DNA of 64,000 bases from assembly GCF_022811925.1 (NCBI RefSeq), contig NZ_CP065511.1, forward strand, positions 372,001 to 436,000, read 5' to 3'. Under the pieces are notes generated by a model. It ran no database searches. It saw only the letters and a program-made list of their open reading frames with translations, and was not told where the DNA came from. The position numbers and the translations under genes are program-made. Source of the stretch: Cytobacillus oceanisediminis (lineage in GTDB: Bacteria > Bacillota > Bacilli > Bacillales > Cytobacillaceae). Below, one piece after another: positions 10,401-31,317 of the stretch (positions within the stretch are counted from its first letter, which is position 1; every line of letters begins with the position of its first letter).

Positions 10401-11020
10401 AGGGTGAAGTGGAGTCCAAGACTTATACAGCACCTTATACAGCCCGCTTAAAAGTAGCTGTAAACGACGAAGTAGTGCGTGGACAGGAACTAACTGAAGG
10501 TTCTATTGACCCTAAAGAGTTAATTAAAGTGAAAGATGTAACAGCTGTTCAAGAATACTTGCTGCGTGAAGTTCAGAAGGTATACCGCATGCAGGGTGTT
10601 GAAATTGGCGATAAGCACATCGAGGTAATGGTCCGCCAGATGCTTCGTAAAGTGCGTGTAATTGATGCGGCAGAAACAGATGTACTTCCAGGTACTCTGC
10701 TTGATATCCATCAATTTACGGATGCCAATGAGAAAGCCCTTCTTGCTGGAAAAATGCCTGCAACAGGACGTCCGGTTCTGCTTGGTATCACAAAAGCATC
10801 TCTTGAAACAGATTCATTCTTATCAGCAGCATCCTTCCAGGAGACGACAAGAGTTCTTACCGATGCTGCGATTAAAGGCAAGCGCGATGAGCTTCTTGGC
10901 CTAAAAGAGAATGTAATTATTGGTAAACTTGTCCCAGCCGGAACAGGTATGCAGCGATACAGAAGGGCAGAGCCTTATACAAACGAGGAAACTGCTGAAG
11001 ATACTGTTACTGTAGAATAA
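7421..11020 (+). CDS. rpoC: DNA-directed RNA polymerase subunit beta'
   Basis: The beta-prime subunit (1199 residues; identical in length to B. subtilis) carries the catalytic magnesium site, NADFDGDQM at about residues 446-454. The N-terminal zinc ribbon has [20 protein letters not shown] (about 60-79), and the second zinc site has [13 protein letters not shown]. The trigger-loop region includes [20 protein letters not shown]. Translation starts at TTG 7421, with GGGAGG upstream; this matches the B. subtilis [10 protein letters not shown] start. It lies 126 bases after rpoB, separated by a hairpin, and is surely cotranscribed with it. Confidence 0.97.
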   Translation: MLDVNNFEYMKIGLASPDKIRSWSHGEVKKPETINYRTLKPEKDGLFCERIFGPTKDWECHCGKYKRVRYKGVVCDRCGVEVTRAKVRRERMGHIELAAPVSHIWYFKGIPSRMGLVLDMSPRALEEVIYFASYVVTDPGDTALEKKQLLSEKEYRAYREKYGNKFQASMGAESIKKLLSDIDLNKEVDTLKEELKTAQGQRRTRAIKRLEVLEAFRGSGNEPSWMILDVLPVIPPELRPMVQLDGGRFATSDLNDLYRRVINRNNRLKRLLDLGAPSIIVQNEKRMLQEAVDALIDNGRRGRPVTGPGNRPLKSLSHMLKGKQGRFRQNLLGKRVDYSGRSVIVVGPNLKMYQCGLPKEMALELFKPFVMKELVEKGLAHNIKSAKRKIERVQPEVWDVLESVIKEHPVLLNRAPTLHRLGIQAFEPTLVEGRAIRLHPLVCTAYNADFDGDQMAVHVPLSAEAQAEARLLMLAAQNILNPKDGKPVVTPSQDMVLGNYYLTLERAGAVGEGMIFKDTSEALLAYQNGYVHLHTRVAVHAGSLNNQTFTEEQNKKLLLTTVGKLIFNEILPETFPFINEPTKENLEIETPAKYFVEPATDVAAVIKEMPLVDPFKKKILGNIIAEVFKRFKITETSKMLDRMKNLGFRHSTKAGITVGVADIVVLREKQEIIQEAQGKVDNVMKQFRRGLITEDERYDRVISIWSAAKDNIQAKLMKSLDKSNPIFMMSDSGARGNASNFTQLAGMRGLMANPAGRIIELPIKSSFREGLTVLEYFISTHGARKGLADTALKTADSGYLTRRLVDVAQDVIVRDDDCGTDRGLLIASLKDGTEVIEALEERLIGRYARRNIKHPETKEVIVPENGLITEDIATEIVSSGIEEVWIRSAFTCNTRHGVCKKCYGRNLATGQEVEVGEAVGIIAAQSIGEPGTQLTMRTFHTGGVAGDDITQGLPRIQEIFEARNPKGQAVISEIDGVVVGINEGRDRQHEIVVQGEVESKTYTAPYTARLKVAVNDEVVRGQELTEGSIDPKELIKVKDVTAVQEYLLREVQKVYRMQGVEIGDKHIEVMVRQMLRKVRVIDAAETDVLPGTLLDIHQFTDANEKALLAGKMPATGRPVLLGITKASLETDSFLSAASFQETTRVLTDAAIKGKRDELLGLKENVIIGKLVPAGTGMQRYRRAEPYTNEETAEDTVTVE

Positions 11021-11030
11021 TGTAATCATT

Positions 11031-11067
11031 GCGGTGCTTGCTTATTTACCAGCAAGTACCGCATTTT
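11031..11067 (+). terminator. Terminator-like hairpin after rpoC
   Basis: GCGGTGCTTGCT pairs with AGCAAGTACCGC (one mismatch) and is followed by ATTTT. The short U-run suggests partial termination before the next promoter. Confidence 0.65.
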
Positions 11068-11102
11068 AAAGTGAATAAATGAAATAAAAATCATTTTGCT
11101 TG

Positions 11103-11131
11103 TTGACATCGAAAAATGAAGATGGTACTAT
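11103..11131 (+). promoter_or_regulatory. Sigma-A promoter of the str operon
   Basis: TTGACA (11103-11108), a 17-base spacer and TACTAT (11126-11131) precede rplGB. The element is near consensus and likely drives rplGB-rpsL-rpsG-fusA. Confidence 0.85.
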
Positions 11132-11176
11132 AGCAAAGGTGCTCCTATTCACCGGATACTTTGGAGGATGTCGTAA

Positions 11177-11425
11177 ATGTCTTATGATAAAGTATTGCAG
11201 GCAAAAAGTTTTATTGTAGGAACAAAGCAAACAGTCAAAGCTCTTAAACTGGGAACCATCGATGAAGTCGTAGTCGCCAGTGATGCTGATCCTAGGGTTA
11301 CAGCTAAAGTGGTTAGTACAGCGAATCAGATGAACGTTCCGATTGTGTATGTGGATTCGATGAAAAAGCTCGGTAAAGCATGCGGAATCGAAGTTGGGGC
11401 AGCAGCTGTTGCCATATCTTTTTAA
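11177..11425 (+). CDS. rplGB: L7Ae-family K-turn RNA-binding protein YbxF
   Basis: This 82-residue protein belongs to the L7Ae/L30e family, which binds kink-turn RNA. It runs [18 protein letters not shown], then [19 protein letters not shown], and ends [19 protein letters not shown], where the [12 protein letters not shown] segment is the family's RNA-contact loop. The B. subtilis orthologue YbxF sits in the same place ahead of rpsL and associates with ribosomes; its exact role is not settled. A GGAGG site precedes the ATG. Confidence 0.93.
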   Translation: MSYDKVLQAKSFIVGTKQTVKALKLGTIDEVVVASDADPRVTAKVVSTANQMNVPIVYVDSMKKLGKACGIEVGAAAVAISF

Positions 11426-11528
11426 AAACTGTTTTTGTAGATTGCTATCTGCAAGAACTTTGTTTTTGCATCAAAATGAACCACCTGGATGTGTGGGCTT
11501 AAACAAATTCGAAGGGAGGAAAAATCAA

Positions 11529-11951
11529 ATGCCTACTATTAACCAATTAGTGCGCAAGCCTCGTCAAACTAAGTCAGAGAAGTCAAATTCACCAGCTCTT
11601 AACAAAGGCTACAACAGCTTCAAGAAAGCTCAAACAAACGTAGCTTCACCTCAAAAGCGTGGTGTTTGTACTCGTGTTGGTACTATGACTCCAAAGAAAC
11701 CGAACTCTGCATTACGTAAATATGCTCGTGTTCGTTTAACAAACGGTATCGAGGTTAATGCTTACATCCCTGGTATCGGACACAACCTTCAAGAGCACAG
11801 TGTTGTTCTTATCCGTGGAGGACGTGTAAAAGACTTACCGGGTGTGCGTTACCACATCGTGCGCGGCGCTTTAGATACTGCTGGTGTTAACAACCGTATG
11901 CAAGGCCGTTCTAAATACGGTGCTAAGCGACCAAAAGCAGCTAAAAAATAA
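11529..11951 (+). CDS. rpsL: 30S ribosomal protein S12
   Basis: S12 (140 residues) lies at the decoding centre and controls tRNA selection accuracy; it is the classic streptomycin-resistance locus. It begins [14 protein letters not shown]. The decoding loops are [20 protein letters not shown] and [15 protein letters not shown]. Both loops keep the lysines (TPKKPNS and GRVKDLPG) that are changed in resistant mutants, so the copy is wild type. ATG 11529 follows GGGAGG. The 45 in-frame codons upstream overlap rplGB and are not family-like. Confidence 0.97.
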   Translation: MPTINQLVRKPRQTKSEKSNSPALNKGYNSFKKAQTNVASPQKRGVCTRVGTMTPKKPNSALRKYARVRLTNGIEVNAYIPGIGHNLQEHSVVLIRGGRVKDLPGVRYHIVRGALDTAGVNNRMQGRSKYGAKRPKAAKK

Positions 11952-11978
11952 TTCTAAACAATAGACAACCATCTTTGA

Positions 11979-12464
<486 letters not shown>

Positions 12465-12515
12465 GATATACAGCTTAACTAAAATAACACTCATACTAGG
12501 AAGGAGAAAGACCCA

Positions 12516-14594
<2,079 letters not shown>

Positions 14595-14643
14595 TTGATT
14601 TTACCTTTTTAATAAAGTATAACTACTATTGTAGGCAAAAAGC

Positions 14644-14671
14644 GCTGTGGGAAGGGATACCTCTCCACAGC
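14644..14671 (+). other. Hairpin in the fusA-tuf spacer
   Basis: GCTGTGG and CCACAGC form a 7-bp stem, with AGG/CCT able to stack inside. No U-run follows. It may be a processing or regulatory structure in the tuf leader. Confidence 0.45.
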
Positions 14672-14713
14672 ATAAAATACTTAACTTTTATAATCTAAAG
14701 GAGGATTTTTCAA

Positions 14714-15901
<1,188 letters not shown>

Positions 15902-15913
15902 TTGCAGTAGATA

Positions 15914-15947
15914 AAAACAGATGGGTGACGACCCATCTGTTTTTTTG
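15914..15947 (+). terminator. Intrinsic terminator of the str operon
   Basis: AAACAGATGGGT-GACG-ACCCATCTGTTTTTTT is a 12-bp stem with a tetraloop and a T-run, 13 bases after the tuf stop. Confidence 0.95.
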
Positions 15948-16187
15948 TCTTTTAGTGCTGAGCGCAGAGGTGTATTTCTGCAGCTGAACCAATAAAATTT
16001 CATCAAAAATATCTTATTGTAAACTACTTTCTTCTATAATATAATCACCTTTTTTAACAATCCTTCCTCTGCAGATCCCAAGTACCTAAAGCAAATATTT
16101 AGACTTCTTCCTATACTATTGAAAACTTCATAATCAGCAGTTATAATAGTAAAAGTGTGCGAAACATAAAGAAATAACATATACATG
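15948..16187. other. AT-rich spacer between str and S10 operons
   Basis: Past the tuf terminator this stretch is AT-rich and has no open frame with a ribosome site. I see no recognisable element until the S10 promoter. Confidence 0.6.
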
Positions 16188-16216
16188 TTGCATTTCATTT
16201 ATTGTTTCTGTATAAT
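16188..16216 (+). promoter_or_regulatory. Sigma-A promoter of the S10 operon
   Basis: TTGCAT (16188-16193), a 17-base spacer and a consensus TATAAT (16211-16216). It lies about 130 bases before rpsJ and likely drives the whole S10-spc-alpha cluster. Confidence 0.8.
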
Positions 16217-16257
16217 AGACAATGTTGGTCTTTGACTGCGATGATGTGAAAGGTTGC

Positions 16258-16295
16258 TGACACACCCGGCCGCTTTGCCATGGCGAGTGTGTGGG
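16258..16295 (+). promoter_or_regulatory. Hairpin in the S10 operon leader
   Basis: ACACACC and GTGTGT pair around a GGC...GGC-containing loop in the transcribed leader. It has no U-run; its role in expression is unknown. Confidence 0.4.
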
Positions 16296-16323
16296 AAATT
16301 TTCACGGAGAATGTCTATATTAA

Positions 16324-16656
<333 letters not shown>

Positions 16657-16696
16657 TCAATAAATAATTATAAGAAACTTAGGAGGTGTGACTGAA

Positions 16697-17323
16697 ATGA
16701 CCAAAGGAATCTTAGGAAGAAAGATTGGTATGACTCAAGTATTTGCTGAAAACGGTGATCTTATCCCGGTAACAGTTGTTGAGGCAGCAGCTAACGTTGT
16801 TCTTCAAAAGAAGTCAGTTGAAACTGATGGATATGAAGCAATCCAGCTTGGATTTGAAGATAAGCGCGACAAGCTATCCAACAAACCTGAAAAAGGGCAT
16901 GTTGCTAAAGCAAACACTGCTCCTAAGCGCTTCGTACGCGAATTCCGCGGAGCTGATTTAGGACAATATGAAGTTGGTCAAGAAGTCAAAGTTGATATAT
17001 TCGCAGAAGGCGAAACTGTTGATGTAACAGGAATCTCAAAGGGTAAAGGTTTCCAGGGTGCCATCAAGCGCCACGGACAATCTCGCGGGCCTATGGCTCA
17101 CGGTTCTCGTTACCACCGTCGCCCTGGTTCAATGGGTCCTGTAGCTCCAAACCGTGTATTTAAAGGTAAATTATTACCTGGACGTATGGGCGGAGAGCAA
17201 ATCACTGTACAAAACCTTGAAATAGTAAAAGTTGATGCTGAGCGTAACTTGCTATTGATCAAAGGTAACGTACCTGGTGCTAGAAAAGCATTAGTAAAAA
17301 TCAAAAGTGCGGTAAAAGCATAA
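16697..17323 (+). CDS. rplC: 50S ribosomal protein L3
   Basis: L3 (208 residues) is an early-assembling 50S protein whose long loop reaches the peptidyl-transferase centre. It starts [19 protein letters not shown]. The loop holds [20 protein letters not shown] and [19 protein letters not shown]. The in-frame GTG at 16688 is part of the AGGAGGTG ribosome site, so ATG 16697 is used. Confidence 0.96.
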   Translation: MTKGILGRKIGMTQVFAENGDLIPVTVVEAAANVVLQKKSVETDGYEAIQLGFEDKRDKLSNKPEKGHVAKANTAPKRFVREFRGADLGQYEVGQEVKVDIFAEGETVDVTGISKGKGFQGAIKRHGQSRGPMAHGSRYHRRPGSMGPVAPNRVFKGKLLPGRMGGEQITVQNLEIVKVDAERNLLLIKGNVPGARKALVKIKSAVKA

Positions 17324-17351
17324 TAATTAAACCGGAAAGGAGGAAAACAGA

Positions 17352-17975
17352 ATGCCGAAAGTAGCATTGTTTAACCAAAGCGGATCTAAAGTTGGTGATA
17401 TCGAACTTAATGATGCGATCTTTGGTATCGAGCCTAACCAGCACGTATTATTCGAAGCCATTGTTATGCAAAGAGCTTCATTACGTCAAGGGACTCATAA
17501 AACTAAAATTCGTTCTGAAGTAGCGGGCGGAGGACGCAAGCCATGGCGCCAAAAAGGCACAGGCCGTGCACGTCAAGGTTCAATCCGTTCACCACAATGG
17601 CGCGGAGGCGGTACTGTATTTGGTCCTGTACCACGCAGCTACAGCTACAAACTACCTAAAAAGGTTCGCCGTCTGGCAATCAAATCTGCGTTATCTTCTA
17701 AAGTGTTAGAAGAAAACATCCTAGTATTAGAAGGCCTTGCTTTCGAAATTCCTAAAACAAAAGACTTCAAAGGTGTATTAACTGGTCTTTCTGTTGATTC
17801 AAAAGCACTTATCGTAACTGCTGACCTAGATGAAAACGTAGCATTGTCTGCTCGCAACATCCCTGGTGTAACAGTTGTGTCTGCTTCTGGAATCACTGTT
17901 TTAGATGTTTTAAACCATGATAAGCTTATCATGACGAAAGCAGCGGTTGAAAAAGTAGAGGAGGTGCTTGCATAA
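17352..17975 (+). CDS. rplD: 50S ribosomal protein L4
   Basis: L4 (207 residues) lines the exit tunnel through its extended loop. Visible signatures are [40 protein letters not shown] and [13 protein letters not shown] (about residues 45-100), the tunnel loop associated with macrolide effects. Its stop codon overlaps the rplW start by one base (TAATG), implying translational coupling. Confidence 0.97.
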   Translation: MPKVALFNQSGSKVGDIELNDAIFGIEPNQHVLFEAIVMQRASLRQGTHKTKIRSEVAGGGRKPWRQKGTGRARQGSIRSPQWRGGGTVFGPVPRSYSYKLPKKVRRLAIKSALSSKVLEENILVLEGLAFEIPKTKDFKGVLTGLSVDSKALIVTADLDENVALSARNIPGVTVVSASGITVLDVLNHDKLIMTKAAVEKVEEVLA

Positions 17976-18259
17976 TGGATGCACGCGAAATCATTAAGCG
18001 CCCCGTAATCACTGAACGTTCTACTGATATTATGGCTGATAAAAAATATACGTTCGAAGTTGACGTACGAGCTAACAAAACTCAAGTTAAGGACGCTGTA
18101 GAGCAAATCTTTGGCGTTAAAGTTGAGAAAGTTAACATCATGAACTACAAAGGTAAGTTCAAGCGTATGGGCAAATTTGGCGGTTACACTAACAAACGCC
18201 GTAAAGCGATCGTTAAATTAACGGCTGAAAGCCAAGAAATCGAGCTATTTGAAGCTTAA
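17975..18259 (+). CDS. rplW: 50S ribosomal protein L23
   Basis: L23 (94 residues) sits at the tunnel exit and docks trigger factor and SRP. It begins [20 protein letters not shown]. The segment [20 protein letters not shown] and the motif [18 protein letters not shown] are typical. It is coupled to rplD by a one-base stop/start overlap; GAGGAGGTG lies within the rplD 3' end. Confidence 0.97.
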   Translation: MDAREIIKRPVITERSTDIMADKKYTFEVDVRANKTQVKDAVEQIFGVKVEKVNIMNYKGKFKRMGKFGGYTNKRRKAIVKLTAESQEIELFEA

Positions 18260-18270
18260 AACTACTATAA

Positions 18271-19122
<852 letters not shown>

Positions 19123-19182
19123 CGGGATTGTACTACGGTTCCAAATAAGAACCGTAGAGCAATCACGAAGGGAGGTTCAATC

Positions 19183-19461
19183 ATGGGTCGCAGCTTAAAA
19201 AAAGGACCTTTTGTTGATGAACATTTAATGACAAAGATCGAAAAGCTTAACGAAACAGAAAGCAAGCAAGTTACTAAAACTTGGTCTCGCCGTTCTACGA
19301 TCTTCCCACAATTCATCGGACACACTATCGCAGTTTATGATGGTCGTAAACATGTGCCTGTATACATCACTGAAGACATGGTAGGCCACAAGCTTGGAGA
19401 ATTTGCTCCAACTCGTGCGTACAAAGGCCATGGCAATGATGATAAGAAAACAAGACGTTAA
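19183..19461 (+). CDS. rpsS: 30S ribosomal protein S19
   Basis: S19 (92 residues) is a 30S head protein contacting S13 and bridging to the 50S. It begins [37 protein letters not shown] and [17 protein letters not shown] are the conserved core. A GGGAGG precedes the ATG. A short hairpin (ACGGTTC...GAACCGT, about 19135-19155) sits in the spacer after rplB. Confidence 0.97.
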   Translation: MGRSLKKGPFVDEHLMTKIEKLNETESKQVTKTWSRRSTIFPQFIGHTIAVYDGRKHVPVYITEDMVGHKLGEFAPTRAYKGHGNDDKKTRR

Positions 19462-19464
19462 TGA

Positions 19465-21107
<1,643 letters not shown>

Positions 21108-21113
21108 TATTGA

Positions 21114-21392
<279 letters not shown>

Positions 21393-21405
21393 TTGTTCGG
21401 AATAA

Positions 21406-21801
<396 letters not shown>

Positions 21802-21838
21802 ATAACAAATCAAATTGCCTTTAAGGAGGTGCGCACAG

Positions 21839-22150
21839 ATGCATGTGAAAAAAGGTGACAAAGTTATGGTCATCTCTGGTAAGGATAAAGGCAAAACGGG
21901 CGTTATTCTTGCAGCGTTCCCTAAACAAAGCCGAGTGCTTGTTGAAGGAGTTAACATTGTAAAGAAACACTCTAAGCCTTCTCAGATGAACCCGCAGGGC
22001 GGAATCATCAGCCAAGAGGCACCTGTTCATGTATCAAACGTTATGCCTGTCGATCCTAAATCTGGTGAACCAACTCGTGTAGGCTATAAAACGGTTGATG
22101 GCAAAAAAGTACGTGTTGCAAAAAAATCCGGTGAAGTTCTAGATAAATAG
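21839..22150 (+). CDS. rplX: 50S ribosomal protein L24
   Basis: L24 (103 residues) initiates 50S assembly. It contains a KOW motif, [20 protein letters not shown] (about residues 4-23), then [20 protein letters not shown]. The in-frame start at 21815 would include the AAGGAGGTG ribosome site as coding, so ATG 21839 is used. Confidence 0.96.
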   Translation: MHVKKGDKVMVISGKDKGKTGVILAAFPKQSRVLVEGVNIVKKHSKPSQMNPQGGIISQEAPVHVSNVMPVDPKSGEPTRVGYKTVDGKKVRVAKKSGEVLDK

Positions 22151-22176
22151 TTCAAAGAAGAAGGGAGGTACAATGA

Positions 22177-22716
22177 ATGAACCGCCTAAAAGAAAAGCAT
22201 TCAAAAGAAATTACTCCTGCTCTAATGAGCAAGTTTAACTATAAATCAGTTATGCAAGCACCTAAGCTTGAAAAAATCGTTATCAACATGGGTGTTGGTG
22301 ACGCTGTTCAAAACGCTAAAGCACTAGATAAAGCTGTTGAGGAATTAACATTGATCACTGGTCAAAAGCCGGTTATCACTCGCGCTAAGAAATCTATCGC
22401 TGGCTTCCGTCTACGTGAAGGTATGCCAATCGGTGCGAAAGTTACTCTTCGTGGAGAGCGCATGTATGAGTTCTTTGATAAGTTAGTATCTGTATCTCTT
22501 CCACGTGTACGTGACTTCCGCGGTATCTCTAAGAAGTCATTTGACGGCCGTGGTAACTATACTCTAGGTGTCAAAGAACAGTTGATCTTCCCTGAGATTG
22601 ATTACGATAAAGTAAGCAAAGTTCGTGGTATGGATATCGTTATCGTAACTACAGCTAACACTGATGAAGAAGCTCGTGAACTTTTAACTCAATTTGGAAT
22701 GCCATTCCAAAAGTAA
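22177..22716 (+). CDS. rplE: 50S ribosomal protein L5
   Basis: L5 (179 residues) binds 5S rRNA in the central protuberance and contacts P-site tRNA. It has [40 protein letters not shown] sequence (here [20 protein letters not shown]) and [16 protein letters not shown] C-terminus ([20 protein letters not shown]). The second of two nearby ATGs is in frame and spaced properly from GGGAGG. Confidence 0.96.
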   Translation: MNRLKEKHSKEITPALMSKFNYKSVMQAPKLEKIVINMGVGDAVQNAKALDKAVEELTLITGQKPVITRAKKSIAGFRLREGMPIGAKVTLRGERMYEFFDKLVSVSLPRVRDFRGISKKSFDGRGNYTLGVKEQLIFPEIDYDKVSKVRGMDIVIVTTANTDEEARELLTQFGMPFQK

Positions 22717-22723
22717 TCGCTAA

Positions 22724-22927
<204 letters not shown>

Positions 22928-22956
22928 ACCCCAAGTATGGGAAGGAGGTAAAAACA

Positions 22957-23355
22957 ATGGTCATGACAGATCCAATTGCAGACTTGCTAACTCGCATCCG
23001 TAATGCGAACATGGTTCGTCACGAAAAATTAGAAGTTCCTGCTTCTAACATCAAGAAGGAAATTGCTGAGATCTTAAAGCGTGAAGGTTTTGTACGTGAT
23101 GTTGAGCTTATCGAGGATAACAAGCAAGGCATCATCCGCATTTTCTTAAAATACGGTTCAAACAACGAACGCGTAATCACTGGTCTTAAGCGTATCAGTA
23201 AGCCTGGTCTTCGTGTATACGCAAAGGCTGATGAAGTACCTCGCGTACTTAACGGTCTTGGAATCGCACTAGTTTCTACTTCTCAAGGAGTTCTTACAGA
23301 CAAAGAAGCTCGCGCTAAACAAGTCGGCGGAGAAGTTTTAGCATACGTTTGGTAA
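22957..23355 (+). CDS. rpsH: 30S ribosomal protein S8
   Basis: S8 (132 residues) binds the central domain of 16S rRNA and, in many bacteria, represses the spc operon. It begins [20 protein letters not shown]. The end contains [20 protein letters not shown] and GGEVLAYVW, the usual terminal residues. AAGGAGG lies upstream. Confidence 0.97.
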   Translation: MVMTDPIADLLTRIRNANMVRHEKLEVPASNIKKEIAEILKREGFVRDVELIEDNKQGIIRIFLKYGSNNERVITGLKRISKPGLRVYAKADEVPRVLNGLGIALVSTSQGVLTDKEARAKQVGGEVLAYVW

Positions 23356-23386
23356 TAGAGTTTTTCATGAATGGAGGTGCAATTAA

Positions 23387-23923
23387 ATGTCTCGTATAGG
23401 TAAAAAACCAATCGAAATTCCATCTGGTGTTACTGTTACTAATGACAATAACACTGTTACTGTGAAGGGTCCTAAAGGTGAACTTTCCCGTTCATTCAAC
23501 CAGGATATCGAAATCAAGGTGGAGGAGAACGTAATCAACGTTTCCCGTCCATCTGATGCGAAAGAACACCGCGCATTGCACGGAACTACTCGCGCACTTC
23601 TAGCTAACATGGTTGAAGGTGTGTCAAAAGGATTCGAAAGAGGACTAGAGCTTATCGGTGTCGGTTACCGTGCTCAAAAACAAGGCAAAAAGCTTGTTTT
23701 AAACGTTGGTTACTCTCATCCTGTTGAAATCGAACCTGAAGAAGGTATTGAAGTTGAAGTGCCATCTAACACAAAGATCATTGTTAAAGGTACTAGCAAA
23801 GAGCGTGTTGGCGCATTGGCTGCCAACATCCGTGATGTTCGTCCTCCAGAGCCTTACAAAGGTAAAGGTATCCGCTATGAAGGTGAATATGTTCGTCGTA
23901 AAGAAGGTAAAACTGGTAAGTAA
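23387..23923 (+). CDS. rplF: 50S ribosomal protein L6
   Basis: L6 (178 residues) sits near the sarcin-ricin loop. Two repeated alpha/beta domains are seen: [16 protein letters not shown] with [10 protein letters not shown] at the N-terminus, and [20 protein letters not shown] at the C-terminus. The end, [20 protein letters not shown], is the family signature. GGAGGTG precedes the ATG. Confidence 0.97.
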   Translation: MSRIGKKPIEIPSGVTVTNDNNTVTVKGPKGELSRSFNQDIEIKVEENVINVSRPSDAKEHRALHGTTRALLANMVEGVSKGFERGLELIGVGYRAQKQGKKLVLNVGYSHPVEIEPEEGIEVEVPSNTKIIVKGTSKERVGALAANIRDVRPPEPYKGKGIRYEGEYVRRKEGKTGK

Positions 23924-23955
23924 TGCCGCTTAGGTAAACGAAAGGAGTGACCGAA

Positions 23956-24318
23956 ATGATTACGAAGGCTGATAAAAATGCAGTTCGTAAGAAAAGACAT
24001 GCTCGTGTGCGTGCGAAACTTTCTGGAACTGCGGCTCGTCCTCGTTTAAATGTGTATCGTTCAAACAAGCACATTTATGCTCAACTTATTGATGATGTAA
24101 ACGGAGTTACTGTAGCAAGTGCTTCTACACAAGATAAAGAAGTAAACCTTGATGCGACTGGCAACGTTGATGCAGCAGTTAAGGTCGGAGAATTAGTTGC
24201 AAAGCGCGCAGTCGAAAAAGGCGTTAAAGCTGTCGTTTTCGATCGTGGTGGCTATCTATATCATGGACGTGTTCAAGCATTAGCTGATGCAGCACGTGAA
24301 AATGGTTTAGAATTTTAA
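23956..24318 (+). CDS. rplR: 50S ribosomal protein L18
   Basis: L18 (120 residues) binds 5S rRNA with L5. It has [37 protein letters not shown] and [20 protein letters not shown]. An in-frame GTG at 23947 is part of the AAAGGAGTG ribosome site. ATG 23956 gives the standard length. Confidence 0.96.
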   Translation: MITKADKNAVRKKRHARVRAKLSGTAARPRLNVYRSNKHIYAQLIDDVNGVTVASASTQDKEVNLDATGNVDAAVKVGELVAKRAVEKGVKAVVFDRGGYLYHGRVQALADAARENGLEF

Positions 24319-24321
24319 TAG

Positions 24322-24843
<522 letters not shown>

Positions 24844-24856
24844 GGAGGGATATCAA

Positions 24857-25039
24857 ATGGCGAATAAACTAGAAGTAACCCTCACTCGCAGCGTGATTGG
24901 TCGCCCGCAAGACCAGCGCGAAACAGTTAAGGCTCTTGGCTTACGCAAAATGCACCAAACAGTTGAGCATCAAGATAATCCTGCTATCCGCGGAATGATC
25001 AACAAAGTTGCTCACCTTGTTGTGGTAAAAGAAAAATAA
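24857..25039 (+). CDS. rpmD: 50S ribosomal protein L30
   Basis: L30 (60 residues) is a small 50S protein. It reads [20 protein letters not shown], then [20 protein letters not shown], and ends [15 protein letters not shown] overlaps the end of rpsE. Confidence 0.96.
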   Translation: MANKLEVTLTRSVIGRPQDQRETVKALGLRKMHQTVEHQDNPAIRGMINKVAHLVVVKEK

Positions 25040-25071
25040 TTCTATTCTTCTACAAATAAGGAGGTGCCAAC

Positions 25072-25512
25072 ATGAAACTTCATGAATTAAAGCCTGCAGA
25101 AGGTTCTCGTCAAGAACGCAAACGCAAAGGCCGTGGTATCGGTTCCGGTAATGGTAAAACTGCTGGTAAGGGTCATAAAGGTCAAAACGCTCGTTCTGGC
25201 GGCGGTGTCCGTCCTGGATTCGAGGGTGGTCAAACACCTTTATTCCAACGCTTGCCTAAGCGCGGTTTCACTAACATCAACCGTAAAGAATACGCGGTTG
25301 TGAACCTTGATGCTTTAAACCGTTTCGAAGATGGAGCAGAAGTAACTCCTGAGCTTCTTATCGAAACTGGTGTAGTAAGCAATGAAAAAGCAGGAATCAA
25401 GATTCTTGCAAAAGGCAAAGTTGAGAAAAAGCTTACAGTTAAAGCTCATAAATTCTCCTCTGCTGCAAAGGAAGCTATCGAAGCTGCCGGCGGTCAAACT
25501 GAGGTGATTTAA
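25072..25512 (+). CDS. rplO: 50S ribosomal protein L15
   Basis: L15 (146 residues) is a late-assembling 50S protein with a long basic extension: [20 protein letters not shown] and [20 protein letters not shown] (about residues 20-60). The C-terminal globular part ends [12 protein letters not shown]. Its stop overlaps the secY ATG by one base (TTTAATG). Confidence 0.97.
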   Translation: MKLHELKPAEGSRQERKRKGRGIGSGNGKTAGKGHKGQNARSGGGVRPGFEGGQTPLFQRLPKRGFTNINRKEYAVVNLDALNRFEDGAEVTPELLIETGVVSNEKAGIKILAKGKVEKKLTVKAHKFSSAAKEAIEAAGGQTEVI

Positions 25513-26807
25513 TGTTTCAGACAATCTCCAATTTTATGCGTGTGGGTGATATAAGACGAAAGATTATTTTCACCCTTTTAATGCTGATTGTATTTCGCAT
25601 CGGTACATTTATCCCTGTACCGGGCGTAAATGCAGATCTATTAAAAGCCCAGGATGAACTTAATGTATTCGGTGTTCTGAATACATTCGGCGGCGGGGCG
25701 CTCCTAAACTTCTCGATCCTTGCGATGGGCATTATGCCGTACATTACGGCATCCATCATTGTGCAGCTTCTGCAGATGGATGTTGTTCCTAAGTTTACGG
25801 AATGGTCTAAGCAGGGTGAGGTTGGACGCCGTAAGTTAGCTCAGTTTACCCGTTACTTTACTATCGTGCTTGGTTTTATCCAGGCTCTCGGTATGTCTTA
25901 TGGGTTTAATAACCTAGCAGGCGGAATGCTGATTCAAAATCCGGGAATTACCTCTTATCTATTGATTGCTGTAGTATTGACTGCCGGGACTGCTTTTCTA
26001 ATGTGGCTTGGTGAGCAGATTACATCAAAAGGTGTAGGCAATGGTATTTCCATCATTATCTTTGCGGGTATCGCAGCTGGTATTCCTTCAACGGTTAACC
26101 AGATCTATGCTCAGCAGTTTGAAAATGCTGGAGAGCAGCTATTCCTTCGCATTGTGACAGTCGTGCTTATACTGGTTGCAGTCATTGCTATTGTAGTGGG
26201 AACGATCTTCATCCAACAGGCATTAAGAAAAATTCCTATTCAATACGCTAAGCGTGTAACAGCAGGAAAAAATTCTGCTGGCGGACAATCGACTCATCTT
26301 CCGTTAAAAGTTAATGCAGCTGGTGTAATTCCAGTAATCTTTGCGATTTCATTCATCATCACGCCAAGAACCATTGCAGGTTTCTTTGAGCAGAATGATG
26401 TGACACTATGGATTCAAAGAATATTTGACTACACGTCTCCAATCGGAATGGTCATTTATAGTGCATTAATCATTGCTTTTACTTATTTCTATGCTTTCAT
26501 TCAGGTAAATCCGGAACAAGTTGCGGAAAACCTGAAGAAGCAGGGCGGTTATATCCCGGGCATCCGTCCAGGAAATAACACGCAGGAATATTTGACTCGC
26601 GTCTTATACCGTTTAACATTGGTCGGTGCGCTCTTCCTGACAGTCATTTCAATCCTGCCGGTATTCTTCATTAATATCGCTGGATTGCCTGAATCTGCGC
26701 AAATTGGAGGCACAAGCCTGCTGATCGTTGTCGGTGTTGCACTTGAAACGATGAAGCAGCTTGAAGCACAGCTTGTTAAGCGTCATTATAAAGGTTTCAT
26801 TAAATAA
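25512..26807 (+). CDS. secY: Protein translocase channel subunit SecY
   Basis: SecY (431 residues, the B. subtilis length) is the ten-helix membrane channel for secretion and membrane insertion. TM1 begins at about residue 18 ([20 protein letters not shown]). The plug region follows with [20 protein letters not shown]. Cytosolic loops for SecA/ribosome contact include [20 protein letters not shown] and IRPG. It is coupled to rplO by a one-base overlap. Its place between rplO and adk is conserved in Bacillus. Confidence 0.97.
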   Translation: MFQTISNFMRVGDIRRKIIFTLLMLIVFRIGTFIPVPGVNADLLKAQDELNVFGVLNTFGGGALLNFSILAMGIMPYITASIIVQLLQMDVVPKFTEWSKQGEVGRRKLAQFTRYFTIVLGFIQALGMSYGFNNLAGGMLIQNPGITSYLLIAVVLTAGTAFLMWLGEQITSKGVGNGISIIIFAGIAAGIPSTVNQIYAQQFENAGEQLFLRIVTVVLILVAVIAIVVGTIFIQQALRKIPIQYAKRVTAGKNSAGGQSTHLPLKVNAAGVIPVIFAISFIITPRTIAGFFEQNDVTLWIQRIFDYTSPIGMVIYSALIIAFTYFYAFIQVNPEQVAENLKKQGGYIPGIRPGNNTQEYLTRVLYRLTLVGALFLTVISILPVFFINIAGLPESAQIGGTSLLIVVGVALETMKQLEAQLVKRHYKGFIK

Positions 26808-26854
26808 TTTGGTTGTAGGGGGCGTCTCGTTCCCTTATACCATTTAGAGACTAG

Positions 26855-28260
<1,406 letters not shown>

Positions 28261-28276
28261 GGTGCAGGTGATTCCA

Positions 28277-28589
28277 TTGGTTGGTTCTGATACGAATCCG
28301 CAGCCTGGTCAAATTGTTTTGATCAAAAGCGGGCGCGATGCTGGTCAATATGCTATAATTATAAGGTTGATGGATGAAAGGTTTGTTATGCTTGCTGACG
28401 GCGGCAGGAAGAAATTCGATTGCCCGAAGAAAAAGAACATTCAGCATCTGCAATTGCTTAATTATATCTCTCCAGAAGTTCAGACCAGTCTCGAGGAGAC
28501 CGGCCGTGTAACAAACGGAAAGTTGCGCTTTGCGCTTGCAAAGTATGCAAATGAATTCGTATATGACATGAAGAAGGGAGAATCGTTCA

Positions 28590-28612
<23 letters not shown>
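28277..28612 (+). CDS. KOW-domain RNA-binding protein (L14e-like)
   Basis: This small basic protein (111 residues from TTG 28277) lies in the conserved slot between map and infA, where Bacillus encode a KOW/L14e-like protein (B. subtilis ybzG region). The N-terminal KOW motif is [20 protein letters not shown]. It is followed by [19 protein letters not shown] and a helical tail. The TTG follows AGGTG with good spacing; an in-frame GTG at 28262 would use no clear ribosome site. Its 3' end overlaps infA by 23 bases. Ribosome association is inferred; the function is unknown. Confidence 0.75.
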
Positions 28613-28957
<345 letters not shown>

Positions 28958-28980
28958 TTTGAAGGAGGTGCGCTTATACA

Positions 28981-29346
28981 ATGGCACGTATTGCTGGTGT
29001 AGATGTTCCACGTGAAAAACGTGTAGTAATCTCATTAACTTATATCTTTGGTATTGGTAAATCTACAGCTCAAAAAGTTTTGGCTGAAGCTGGTGTTTCT
29101 GAAGACACTCGTGTTCGTGATCTTACGGAAGATGAACTTAACAAAATCCGTGACATCATCGACAAATTGAAAGTTGAAGGTGACCTTCGCCGTGAGGTAT
29201 CACTTAACATCAAACGTCTAATGGAGATCGGAAGCTATCGCGGTCTACGTCATCGCCGTGGTTTACCGGTTCGCGGACAAAACACAAAAAACAACGCTCG
29301 TACTCGCAAAGGTCCTCGTAAGACTGTAGCGAACAAGAAGAAATAA
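28981..29346 (+). CDS. rpsM: 30S ribosomal protein S13
   Basis: S13 (121 residues) in the 30S head bridges to L5 and contacts P-site tRNA through its tail. It shows [38 protein letters not shown] (helix-hairpin-helix) and [20 protein letters not shown]. The basic tail is [13 protein letters not shown]. Confidence 0.97.
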   Translation: MARIAGVDVPREKRVVISLTYIFGIGKSTAQKVLAEAGVSEDTRVRDLTEDELNKIRDIIDKLKVEGDLRREVSLNIKRLMEIGSYRGLRHRRGLPVRGQNTKNNARTRKGPRKTVANKKK

Positions 29347-29368
29347 TCGGTAAAGGAGGTAACTTTAA

Positions 29369-29758
<390 letters not shown>

Positions 29759-29931
29759 TTTTTCTGTATAGAATTTGTATCCTTGTCTATAATGGGATAT
29801 GATACTAATTTTTTAGTTATACAGAACAATTATTCCAGTTGTTGTGCACAAAACGGGAACGTATACATGGGGGAATTTCGGTTAGAGATTGCTAGCCGGG
29901 GTTTCGACGTTTTGAAGGAGGGTATATTTTG

Positions 29932-30876
29932 ATGATCGAAATAGAAAAACCAAAAATCGAAACGGTTGAGATCAGCGATGATGCCAAGTACGGCAAGTTC
30001 GTCGTCGAGCCACTTGAGCGTGGATATGGTACAACTTTGGGTAACTCCTTACGTCGTATCCTTTTATCCTCACTCCCAGGTGCCGCTGTCACATCGATCC
30101 AAATTGATGGGGTACTTCATGAGTTCTCAACAATTGAAGGCGTCGTAGAAGATGTAACATCTATCATTTTAAACATTAAAAAACTAGCACTTAAAATCTA
30201 CTCTGATGAAGAAAAAACATTGGAAATCGATGTTCAGGGTGAAGGTGTAGTGAAGGCAGCTGACGTAACTCATGACAGCGATGTTGAAATCCTTAATCCG
30301 GATCTTCATATTGCTACTCTAGGTTCGAATGCCCACCTGCGCATGCGTTTAACTGCAAGACGCGGACGAGGCTATACACCAGCTGACCAAAACAAGAGAG
30401 AAGATCAGCCAATCGGTGTGATTCCTATCGATTCCATCTACACTCCAGTATCTCGCATTTCTTATCAGGTAGAGAATACACGTGTGGGTCAAATGACTAA
30501 CTATGATAAGTTAACATTCGATGTTTGGACTGACGGAAGTACAGGTCCTCAAGATGCGGTTGCACTTGGAGCGAAGATCTTAACTGAGCATTTGAATATC
30601 TTTGTCGGTTTAACTGATGAAGCTCAAAATGCCGAAATCATGGTTGAAAAAGAAGAAGACCAAAAAGAGAAAGTACTTGAGATGACAATTGAAGAACTTG
30701 ACTTATCTGTACGTTCTTACAACTGCTTAAAGCGTGCTGGCATCAATACTGTTCAGGAATTAGCCAATAAGACTGAAGAGGATATGATGAAGGTCCGTAA
30801 CTTGGGCAGAAAGTCACTTGAGGAAGTAAAACATAAATTAGAAGATCTTGGACTGGGCTTACGCAAAGACGATTGA
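29932..30876 (+). CDS. rpoA: DNA-directed RNA polymerase subunit alpha
   Basis: Alpha (314 residues, identical to B. subtilis) dimerises to nucleate the polymerase and contacts activators through its C-terminal domain. The N-terminal domain begins [17 protein letters not shown] and has [24 protein letters not shown] sequence (here [20 protein letters not shown]). The alphaCTD at about residues 245-314 has [20 protein letters not shown] and [23 protein letters not shown] 29932 follows GAAGGAGGG. The 170-base spacer after rpsK is longer than its neighbours and may carry a weak internal promoter (TATAAT at 29788). Confidence 0.97.
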   Translation: MIEIEKPKIETVEISDDAKYGKFVVEPLERGYGTTLGNSLRRILLSSLPGAAVTSIQIDGVLHEFSTIEGVVEDVTSIILNIKKLALKIYSDEEKTLEIDVQGEGVVKAADVTHDSDVEILNPDLHIATLGSNAHLRMRLTARRGRGYTPADQNKREDQPIGVIPIDSIYTPVSRISYQVENTRVGQMTNYDKLTFDVWTDGSTGPQDAVALGAKILTEHLNIFVGLTDEAQNAEIMVEKEEDQKEKVLEMTIEELDLSVRSYNCLKRAGINTVQELANKTEEDMMKVRNLGRKSLEEVKHKLEDLGLGLRKDD

Positions 30877-30930
30877 TTGATGTGAATTGATTCATCATCT
30901 TTATATGTTAGCTTTCAGCAGATTGAATGA

Positions 30931-31317
<387 letters not shown>
